Shown here: positions 55,418 to 64,000 of the stretch, piece after piece | How positions within the stretch are numbered: the first letter of the stretch is position 1 | Layout of the letters: every line of letters starts with the position of its first letter | DNA from: Nageia nagi | Taxonomy: Eukaryota; Pinophyta | Length of the DNA stretch: 64,000 nucleotides | Reading direction: 5' to 3' | Assembly: GCA_050084985.1 (NCBI GenBank) | Contig: JBITNC010000002.1 | Span: 25,668,001 to 25,732,000, forward strand | The notes under the pieces: generated by a model | Databases searched by the model: none | Told to the model about the DNA's origin: nothing | The model's input: the letters and a program-made list of their open reading frames with translations, nothing else | Made by a program: the position numbers and the translations under genes

Positions 55418-58400
55418 CATAAAAAATTATTTAGATATTATATAAATATGTAAATGCCCATATAATTATAGGGCTAGGGGTGATTACCATATGGTAGACC
55501 ATCTCAAGACTCTCCACCATAGTTGGTGGAGTTATTTTGGGGAGGCCTCCATGTGTTAGAGAGTCCCCTATGGTGATTTGCAATGTCTCCATGCTACTAT
55601 TGTGCTCCACATACTCCACACAAGCCTACATGCTAGTATTAATCACATGTTATTAACCTTCAATGATTGGTGATATCCTCCTACTGCTGACCTCCATGTC
55701 ACTGCTCGTTGAAGAGATGAGAGAGAAGAATACAAAGATATAAAGAAAGATTATAATTTTTTGAGGATCTAATTTCAAATTAACTTCTTTTTATTTTAAA
55801 ACCAAAGGATATAAATTTGTAGATTGTATCTAACTATCCATATCTAAAAATACTTAAAATTAAAGACCTTAGGATTTTTAACATAACTTGTGGAAATAGA
55901 AGTGCAATATAAAATAAGTAAGGTTCATAAATTTGTTAATACTACAAATTGATTTTACTCAATTAATAATATTAATTATAATAAAATAAAATCCTTAAAT
56001 AAATGGCTAAATTACAATAAATATATTTCAAAAATACCTAATTCCTTCTATGCTAAATACCTAATCAAACCAAAATATAAATGTACTATAAAGTCATTGT
56101 TTACCTTTTTTGAGTGGATCAAAGTCTAGATCTGCACCCAATAGGATCAAGATAACTTACTTCAAAAGTTTAAACCTTCATTCATCATAAGCTCAATACA
56201 TTAACACACTACAATGTGCCAATATATGCCATTCCCTCAATGACTCCTTCAAATTATATTCATCATCAAGATTGCTTGCTAGATGTTCAACATAAACTAT
56301 AACATCATGAAATAAGGAATTCAATAAAAAATAAGGGTATCAATCAAGAATTGATAAGTTGTGTTGAAGAAACCTAAGCATCGAATGTATGAGTTATATA
56401 TCATGGTCTAGATAATGATTTGCATCACATCCTTCTTTCCTTTATACATGAAGTTACACCATCAACCAAGATACGTTGGCTAAAAATATTTAGACCTATC
56501 ATCGAAAATGATAAAAAGTAGTGAAATGTTATTTATTCAATAAATATACCTCAAATATAGAAATAATTCTATTAATCAAGTAGTTCACTTAAATACCTAA
56601 AATATGATTTTTAAATAAATCAAAATCAAATTTAGATGTTAACAAGAGGTGATAATGAAATATTCTTTGATATAGATTTGTATTCATAATAACATATAAA
56701 TGATCATATACAAATACAAAAAATAACAAAATCTTGGTAAGTTGTAGAAATTTAGTTTAAATTTGATAAGTTTTAGATATTATTTTAGTTTTAAATTTAG
56801 ATAAATTTAAATTCTAAAAAGTAATTGACATTCAAGAGTTAAGGGAACCTATATACTAATGAATAGGGCTTGAATATAAAATATAATAAAGATTTCAAAT
56901 TAAGCTAATTTTTAGATTAGATAATTATTCAAAATTTTGAATTTCAAAGTCAATGCATAAATGAGTTTAGCTTTCAATTTCTTCTAATTTTATTATAAAA
57001 TTCATCAAAGGTAAGTATAGGTATTATTCTCTTATATCCCTTTGGCCTTCCTTTTGAGATTTCTTAGATAATATTTCTTTACATTTTGATATCATTACAT
57101 TTATATTTTATTCATCCTTTCACTACAAAAACTTAATAAAATATGCAAGGAAGCTTATTGGTACTTGGGGCATTAAATACCACCCTTTCAAGTTCTCATC
57201 AAATGAGGTACCCATTTGATACTTGGGTCATCATGAACTTGGTTCATGACAATGGATTTTAGTTTATTCTTCCTCATTTATATTTCTATAAAATATCATT
57301 AGTATATATTAGCGATGATACATGTGATATTCAAATATTATGTTGATTATACATCTTTGTATTAAGAATGAAATGTGAGATATTATATTTCTTATTATCA
57401 TTTTTTTTTACGTTCTTTCCATATATCTTTTCCTTGACTACTACTTCATGGAACTTTCATAAAAAGCCAAGGAGAGAGGATGCATGAGATTGGTGTTGAA
57501 AAGGGGCACTTTATATTACTAATAATATTATATCTTAGGGAAGTATTATCCCATTTCATTATAAATTTTTGTTACTTTTATATTTTCCTTTAGAATATTT
57601 GAATTTTTATTAATGCTACCATACTTCCAAAGGGAGGCATGTGTAGATATCTAAATTTTATTTTATTTATTTAAAAATATATTTTAGGTATATAGAAAAA
57701 GATATTGATTATTAAAATATATTTGAGATATTTCCTTTGAGATTTATCATTTTTACTAACATTGCTTCATTATCTAACATATACATCCTTCTTTTTTGGT
57801 GCAATGTTCAAATAATACTAAGTGAGGTGTTGGTTAAGAAGGAAGTTTTCTTATAAAAGGAGAGATATGAGGATAAGAAAATGATCAAAACTCATTACAT
57901 CTCACCCACATATTCTATGATTCTTATTACTAAATGTCAATGATATCCTTTGATACCACCTATCAAGATACATATTCCTCCTATATTTTATGCTTTTTCA
58001 TCTAATTATCTATTTTATTATTATATTGGGCATATTTATGCAAGCTTTAGTAAATACACCTTTAGTAGGAGTCTAATCTTTGAAGCAACAAATGTGATGT
58101 GCATAACGTAAAATTATTCACCTTGTAAACTAACATTATAAATCTATGAAGAAGGTTATTCTAAATTTGATGTGATGTTGATTAGAGGCTTGTTGATGTC
58201 CACTCTAACGAGCATTTAGCTTAGCAGGTAAGTTAATGGGTAAGTATTTTCAAATCTAGAATTAATAGACATGAGGTCTTGATAGTATATTCATTATTGC
58301 ATATACATAATTTTGTTTTAGCTATTTTTTAAATATTCATGGTCATTACTTCATTACCATAAATTAGCTAGAAACTAATTTTATTTAAATATAAATTAAG

Positions 58401-59083
58401 TTTTTAGTATCTACAACCTTAGAGAGCTTGTAGGATTTACACATCAGATTTATCAATAACTTGATCATCAAAATAATTTATGCTTAGAAATGATTCTTTC
58501 TTTTCCTTTTTATATTCTATCAAATATTTTTTGAACAAGCCAATGTTTTCACTTGAAATTTGAATTTAATTTATTAATATTACCTCCAAATAATAAATCA
58601 CTTTTGGATATCTAAATTATCTATTTAAATAAATGCAAACATCAAATTTAGTTATTTACATTATTATTATATAATACATTCTTTTGTACCCTTTATAACT
58701 TTGAAAAGATGTATTTAATTCTGTAAATATTTTATAAAGATCATGGTAGAAATATTAGGAATTGCTATATTATTTTTCATGATCATAATAGCCTAAAACA
58801 AATATAAATCAAGATCCAAAAAATAGTACAATATTCACACAAATGGGTAAAACATTTTTTGATAAGTTATTGCATCACCTTTTAGATTTTTTTAGCATAA
58901 TACCATGTTAGATCTTATTTATTATTAATTTATCCATTTTTTATGTATATCATATTTTTAATAATTAAAATAAAAATTAACCACTACTTAAACATCATAA
59001 TTGTAAAGATTAATTCTCAAACTTGATGCTTGAAATGATTTTTATATTTTATCTTAAATTATAATAAGATTAAGCATCTATGT
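55415..59083. other. AT-rich, no gene recognised
   Basis: About 3.7 kb without a domain, long frame or tandem repeat. cactacaaaaacttaa at about 57121 is weakly like a CACTA terminus but has no partner. Confidence 0.35.
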
Positions 59084-59260
59084 CACTAAAAGAAAATTAG
59101 GCTTTAATGGCAGGTGATTTATGATGGTTCTCTAAAGATAATTTATAACCATAATTTTATATCACAATAAATTGTAGCTTTAGCAAGTAATTATAAACCA
59201 TTGTTGTATATTACTATATAAGGTGGTTTGGGATGATGGTAAATAACATCCCTAATAGTT
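59084..59260 (+). mobile_element. CACTA (En/Spm)-like terminus
   Basis: CACTAAAAGAAAATTAGGCT followed by ttaatggcaggtga is very close to the usual plant CACTA end (CACTAcaAGAAAAttaggc). The next 150 bp contain short tggttta/aaccattg phrases, in line with subterminal repeats. No opposite end or transposase is found, and PPR sequence begins at 59262, so it is a truncated end. Confidence 0.5.
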
Positions 59261-59261
59261 T

Positions 59262-59800
59262 CTACATTAGCGATAAAATGCATTGTAATTTTGAACCATC
59301 ATAAAAAGAAAAAAGTTTGGGCGAGATTTGTGAAATTTGGCACCTTGAACAAAATTTGGCATACATATCGATGATAATGTTCATGACCACAACATTTGAT
59401 GAAAATCTAATTACCCTTTTTACATGGATATTTATTTCTTCAAGAGCTCCCATGGTAGGTAAGAATGTTGTACAAGGTTGTAGAGTTCATAGTTATACCT
59501 AATAATTGCATTTGCTTAAAAGTCTCTAGAAACTTTTGAGAAAACCCATTTTTTACATGGATTGCATCTCGATGAGGCATTTTGTCAAATAATTCATGGA
59601 CCTTTTTAACATATCTATTTTATGCATATCCTATGATCATTGCAATCAATGAAACTAAGTGTGCATCATGCATCTTTTTAAACAATTCACCTATCTTCTT
59701 TATGCTTCCATATTTTGCATGCTAGGAAACTCACAACCACAATATTTGGTAAAATTTTGCTTTTAAAGATTGTTTGATGTGTGTATGAACCCTATTGCAA
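59262..59800 (-). pseudogene. PPR gene fragment, central repeats
   Basis: On the minus strand: MGALEEINIHVKRVIRFSSN, VVVMNIIIDMYAKF, then further (59600-59800) a broken D-x-I-x-xNGFS-like piece and TLSFIDCNDHR (from VSWxAMI). This is the usual plant PLS pattern of GALEEGxxIH...GFxxNVVVxNxLIDMYAK. Many stops are present. Confidence 0.6.
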
Positions 59801-59819
59801 ATATACCAATTTGGTGTAT

Positions 59820-61300
59820 GCTTTGAGGGTGTTTCTTTTCATCACTTCCATTCCCACCAAGTGATAGGGCATGAGAGGAACAACTAATAATCATCACCAT
59901 TGCTTGCAACATTTTGGTGTTATTAGTATGCTATTTGTCTAGTATTTTTCTCTAAATATGTAGCACGACCAAGAAGGTCATCCATATATATATTATATAA
60001 TTTCTTTCATTTTGGGTGTAATTATTCATGAATTGGCATCAAACCTAACAAAAAAAGGAAAGCAGGGTGAGGAAGGTAAGAAGCACAAGGCGGATAACTC
60101 CATCATCATTTCCTATAAACTAGTTAAGGTATGAAGCAAACCACTCCATACTGCAATAATATGATTTATTAGCATGTTATTTATAAATTATTTTACTTTA
60201 TCTAAATGCCCAACATGACCAAGAAGCTCAACCATACATGTATATGGTATTGCATTGTGGTTCATGAAAGTATTGATAACCCTCCTTCACTAGACTTGCA
60301 TGGCTATAGGTAGATAATATACTAACTACAATAACCAACCTTGTAACAACAAGGTTTATTGGCATACTATTTATAAAGTCATTTTCTTCATCTAAATGTC
60401 TAACACAACCAAGAGGATCAACTATACATGTACATAATATTAAATTGTGGGTGTAATATGATAATAATCAATCATGAAAGTATTGAAAACTCTTATTCAC
60501 TATACTTGCATGGCTACAAGTAGATAATACACTAATTATGGAAACCAACCCTCTAGGTCTTATTGACATGTTATTTATAAAGTCTTTTGCTTTATCTAAA
60601 TGCCCAACATGTCCAAGAAGGTCAACCATACATGTATATAGTGTTATACACATTGTGGAGTGTAATACAGTAATAATCATGCATGGAAGTATGATAACTC
60701 TCCCTCACTAGACCTGCATGGCTATATGTAGATAATACACTAACTAATGTACCATCATCTAGACTAATGTCCATATATTTTATTTATTCAAATAGTTTTA
60801 TAGATTCCTTTCTACAATCATTCCCTTTGTATACCTATAATCATTGCATCCCATAAAATTATTTATTTATAACACATCTTGTCAAATAAAACCCTTACCA
60901 TCTTAATGCTCCCACACATTGTGAGGATTTTATCATAAATGTTGCACCCGAAAGAAACCCACATTTAGTAATTTGTCTATGAATGTCTAGACTACATGCC
61001 CCATTTTATTACAAATTCTATAGGCACTAAGAAAATAAATCCACACTACAACATAAAATTTTATTAGCATGCTATTTATAAAGTATTTTCTTCATTTGTA
61101 TGCCCATGATGACCAAGAATCAAGCATTGTGTAATCATTCTCTATGTAATATTATAATAGTCAACCATAAATTTGAGGTATTGATAGCCCTCTTTCACTA
61201 GATCTGCATGGCTTCATGAATATAATACATTAACAAATGGAACATCATTTAGAGTAATGATGACATATTCCATTTGTTTATATAGTTTGATGGCTTTCTT
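59820..61300 (-). pseudogene. repeated PPR C-terminal (E-type) motifs
   Basis: The segment best read at 60680-60468 gives LYTCMVDLLGHVGHLDKAKD, then FINNMSIRPRGLV and VLSTCSHASI, close to the HYxCMVDLLGRAGxLxEAxxFIxxMPxxPxxxxWxxLLxAC block at the end of plant PLS-class PPR proteins. The DNA of this block recurs: tctaaatgcccaacatg-type phrases lie at about 59951, 60201, 60391, 60595 and 61095, with ctagacttgcatggctatag and aggttgg phrases between them. So about five diverged copies exist where a normal gene has one. All are broken. Confidence 0.6.
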
Positions 61301-61318
61301 GCATATATCATGCAATCC

Positions 61319-61501
61319 TTACACTTTATGAATTTTTTTTATTACACATATATTATGAAATAAAATAATTTCATTTTTAATGCTTCCACATTTTGAATAC
61401 ATGTATATCATGGTTGTTATCACAATTCCATTTGAAAGAAACACATATCTATGTTGCAAACAAACCTTATCAAGATATAAAATTTGAGTTCCAAAAGTCA
61501 A
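61319..61501 (-). pseudogene. PPR fragment, N-terminal side of the repeated motifs
   Basis: Minus-strand frame of 60 codons: SNGIVITTMIYMYSKCGSIK followed by NEIILFHNI. It has the NxxVxxxxIxMYSKCGSIxxxxxLFxxM pattern of a PPR. It ends at the border of the copia LTR at 61523, which may have cut the gene. Confidence 0.6.
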
Positions 61502-61522
61502 AATTTACACTTACTGAAAAAA

Positions 61523-61970
61523 TGTAACCCCCCACCACGTTTGGAGATGAAATGCTACCATGTTTGGTAAACATGCCCACATTTTGTAGAAATGTGCCCA
61601 CTCAATGCATTTAGCTTGAAATGTGATCGCATTTTAGCTTGATAGTTCTAAGCAATTTTGGACGAACTGCTAAGTAGTTTTTCCTCATTTTCTTGTACTT
61701 TCTAGTTATTTTTTCTTTCTATTTTCATCTGGTTAGCATCAAGATGTATAAATAAGTATTCCAAACTTATCTTTGGGTTGGATTGTGGATTGGGATCGAT
61801 CTTGCAAATTGTACCCAATTTTGTAATACAAACTATTTGATGAAAATGTTACAGTAGTATTTCCACAATATAAAATTAGATCTATATCAATTTCATTTTT
61901 TTCATTGCAACGTTGAATGTTTGGTGGTGCTATGAATTTTTTCCATTATTGTTTATTACTATAAACTTCA
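61523..61970 (+). repeat. 5' LTR of the right-hand copia element
   Basis: Starts TGTAACCCCCCACCACGTTT and ends ataaacttca, directly before the primer site. A TATA box (tgtataaataag) lies at about 61745. The left border is inferred, since the 3' LTR is outside the window. Confidence 0.6.
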
Positions 61971-61972
61971 TT

Positions 61973-61985
61973 TTGGTATCAGAGA
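61973..61985 (+). other. copia primer-binding site (initiator tRNA-Met type)
   Basis: TTGGTATCAGAGA matches the usual TGGTATCAGAGC at 11 of 12 positions and lies 3 bp after the LTR end. Confidence 0.85.
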
Positions 61986-62093
61986 AGGTAGATTTGGATT
62001 GAGTTTTGTTGGATTTTAAAACTATGGGTATTTAAAAAAAATGTTTGGAAATAATTTCTTTTGCAGATCCAAGTGTTGAAGACCTACTATCAT

Positions 62094-62900
62094 GGAAAGA
62101 AACTTAAACTCAATACTAATCCTAAAATTTGATGGATCATATTGTGAATATTGGAGCATTCAAATGATGACTCTCTTAGAAGGAAAACACTTATGGACAT
62201 TGTTGAAGATGGATACAAAGAGCCAAATGATTGGAGTCTTTTGAGTGAAGATGCAAAGAAGGAGACCAAAGAGCAGAAAAAAATAATTTCTTGGCTTTTT
62301 CACATATCTAGGCTACTCTTGATAAGAGCATTTTTCTAAGAATTTCAGCCCATAAAATTGCTATTGATGCATGGAGAGCCTTGAAAGAATGCTACCAAGG
62401 AAGAATCAAAGTGAAGAAGGTCAAGCTTTAGACCCTCAAAAGAGATTTTAAGAATCTTAAAAAATATGAAAATGAGAGTGTGGGTGATTATTATGTAAGG
62501 GTGAAGGCCATAGTAAATAAAATGGCCACCCTTGGTGATGATTTGGACAAAGCCTTGCTAATTAAAAAAGTATTAAGGACTTTATTGTCCAAATGGGATA
62601 ATGTGGCTCTTGTGATTGAAGAGACTAAAGATCTTTCCACTATGGACTTTGATAAATCTGAATAGAAGTTTTTGAGAAGGTCCAATATTGGAACAAGTGA
62701 AGAACAAGCATTCTCAACTAGGGAGGATGAAAACAATAGTGGAAGAGGTCAAGGTAGAGGCTCTAGAGGTAGAGGTAAAAATGAAAAAGGAAGAAGAAGA
62801 GGAAGAGGAAGAGATAAGATTTCAAGTAGAAGAAGAGACAACCAGAATGTGAAATGCTATCATTGTAACAAATTTGGCATTTTGAGAGAGAGTGTAGGCT
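62094..62900 (+). pseudogene. copia Gag remnant with zinc knuckle
   Basis: LKFDGSYCEYWSIQMMTLLE opens Gag, then (shifted) NDWSLLSEDAKKETKEQKK. MGDYYVRVKAIVNKMATLGD, LDKALLIKKVLRTLLSKWDN and VALVIEETKDLSTM form its core. A long R/G/K-rich stretch (62740-62840) precedes CYHCNKFGI, the start of a CCHC knuckle whose end is lost by a frameshift. Confidence 0.8.
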
Positions 62901-63057
62901 GAAATAAGCCTCTCAAAATAGTACATCAACTAATTATGAGGAAGAAGATTTATATGAATATTATGGGGAATTAGAAGATTCCTATGAAGAATATGTCTTA
63001 TTTCTTTCTATTGTTCAAAAGGAGAATCACAAATCCAAAGCACTTCTTTCATAAGAA

Positions 63058-63396
63058 AAAGATGATGAAACTTGGGTGCTTGATAGTAGTTGTTCACACC
63101 ACATGACCAGAAAGAAGGAGCTTCTATCATATATTGATCATTCCTTTAGTTGTAGCATCAAAATTGGTGATGAGAAACTTTTGGAGGTGATTGCAAAGGG
63201 GTACATGGTGGTTCCTACTAAAAAAGGTACTATGAAGTTAAAAAGTATCTATTTTGCTCTTGATTTGAAACAATCTCTTTTTAGTGTTGGAAAAATGTTG
63301 GAAAATAATTATGTATTAGTTTTTGAAGATAAAATATGCAAGATCTATGATAAGAATAGAGGTGGAAGGCTATTAATTATAATAAAAATGAATTAA
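63058..63396 (+). pseudogene. copia protease and pre-integrase segment
   Basis: WVLDSSCSHHMTRKKELLSY has the protease site in altered form (DSG read as DSS). GYMVVPTKKGTMKLKSIYFA, LDLKQSLFSVGKMLENNY and CKIYDKNRGGRLLIIIKMN follow. The frame stops at 63396. Confidence 0.8.
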
Positions 63397-63439
63397 AATA
63401 AGCTTTTTCCCATTAAGTTTGTAGAGCAAACGGAGGTTT

Positions 63440-64000
63440 TGCTTGTGTGAGCATTGATGATAGTGCTAATTTATGGCATTTGAGGTTTGGTCATTTAAAT
63501 TCTTAGAGTTTAAAACTTTTGTCTCCACTTATTTATGGTTTGCAAAAGGTCCAAGATACTAATAAAGTGTTTGAAGGGTGTGCTCTTGGAAAGTATTCAA
63601 ATGGGAATTTTCTAAATAATGAAGCATGGAGGGCCCAATATCTTTTACAATTGGTGCAAAATGATATTTGTGGACCAATGCAAACATAAAGCATGGGTAA
63701 GGCTTCTTATTTTCTCACCTTTATTGATTATTTTTCCAAATATTATTGGGTGTACTTTCTTAAACACAAATATGAGGCATTTGAGTGCTTTAAGAATTTC
63801 AAAGCTAGTGTTGAGAATTAGAGTGAGCATACTATTAAGTGTTTTAGAAGTGATCATGGTGATTATTTTTTCTCTAATGATTTCTTGAAGTTTTGTAGAG
63901 ATTTTGACATTAAGAGGCAATTGACTTCATCATACACACCCCAACAAAATGGAGTGGTTGAAAGAAAGAACTAGACTTTGGTTGAAATGGTAAGGTGTAT
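63440..64000 (+). pseudogene. copia integrase start (truncated by the window end)
   Basis: Contains LWHLRFGHLNS, the GAG-pre-integrase start, then FEGCALGKYSNGNF and NDICGPMQ. FLTFIDYFSKYYWVYFLKHK follows, then FRSDHGDYFFSNDFLKF and SYTPQQNGVVERKN, the integrase core with Asp and Glu of the catalytic triad visible. Single-base shifts and stops are present. Confidence 0.8.

Larger units (their letters stand above)
61523..64000 (+). mobile_element. Ty1/copia element, 5' part (continues beyond the window)
   Basis: A candidate 5' LTR (61523-61970), primer site, Gag, protease and the start of integrase follow in the normal order. Gag and integrase contain stops and shifts, so it is inactive. Its ICKIYDKNRGGRLLIIIK segment is nearly the same as the CAIYDKNHGHRLVIIIP of the minus-strand element at 14964-15302, so both come from one lineage. 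Confidence 0.85.

Noticed and set aside
55271-55453. Ile-Tyr repeat frame
   Set aside because: It is a translation of the (AT)n microsatellite.

Overview
The window reads as nuclear DNA from a seed plant with a large, repeat-rich genome, possibly a gymnosperm. The reasons are: AT-rich intergenic DNA; many decayed Ty1/copia, Ty3/gypsy and LINE fragments; degenerate plant telomere-type (TTTAGGG-like) repeats; and many fragments of plant pentatricopeptide repeat (PPR) genes of the organellar RNA-editing type. Nothing looks bacterial or organellar. Only one host gene appears intact, at 40313-41230. All identifications come from reading translations and motifs by eye; no database search was run.

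Region by region. 1-5400: the end of a gypsy Gag-like ORF (+), a plant mobile domain (PMD) gene on the opposite strand with its own TATA box, a nested tandem repeat (41-bp units passing into 133-bp units) and an LTR-like TATA region. Together these suggest a non-autonomous gypsy-type element carrying an antisense PMD gene. 5870-8050: a telomere-like repeat field with higher-order repeats. 8283-9460: remains of an intron-containing, possibly transposase-associated gene. 10136-10620: a 69-bp minisatellite built from three 23-bp subunits. 10830-11320: gypsy reverse transcriptase remnant (+). 12850-16570: a broken copia element (-). 18740-20600: two fused copia 3' ends (+). 21291-21748: an LTR with a degenerate primer site. 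22180-28800: a LINE ORF2 (+) interrupted by antisense DNA with a zinc-knuckle (DUF4283-like) ORF and a TATA-bearing leader.

29740-30540 is an unexplained patch of higher GC. 31886-32625 is a 740-bp foldback element with a perfect 9-bp target duplication, (AC)n at its centre and tRNA-like A/B boxes in both arms. 33430-38760 holds inverted copies of an unnamed repeat flanking a tandem array of 252-bp PPR-derived modules and a copia RNase H fragment. 40241-41230 is the intact gene: a plant-specific protein of about 305 residues with a nuclear-localisation-like cluster, behind a TATA box.

42890-47090 holds minus-strand PPR fragments and a 1.49-kb tandem segmental duplication that duplicates a 64-codon ORF. 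47131-53487 is a nearly full-length but dead copia element with both LTRs, a polypurine tract and a near-matching target duplication. Its leader carries about 1.5 kb of unrelated, partly GC-rich DNA. 53490-59080 is AT-rich with no recognisable gene. 59084 has a CACTA-like terminus. 59262-61500 is another minus-strand PPR pseudogene with repeated C-terminal motifs. 61523-64000 is the 5' part of a second copia element, running off the window and related to the one at 14-16 kb.

The functional content is therefore one plausible host gene in a matrix of dead transposons and PPR pseudogenes. Short repeats have been locally amplified many times in this matrix, often from coding pieces.
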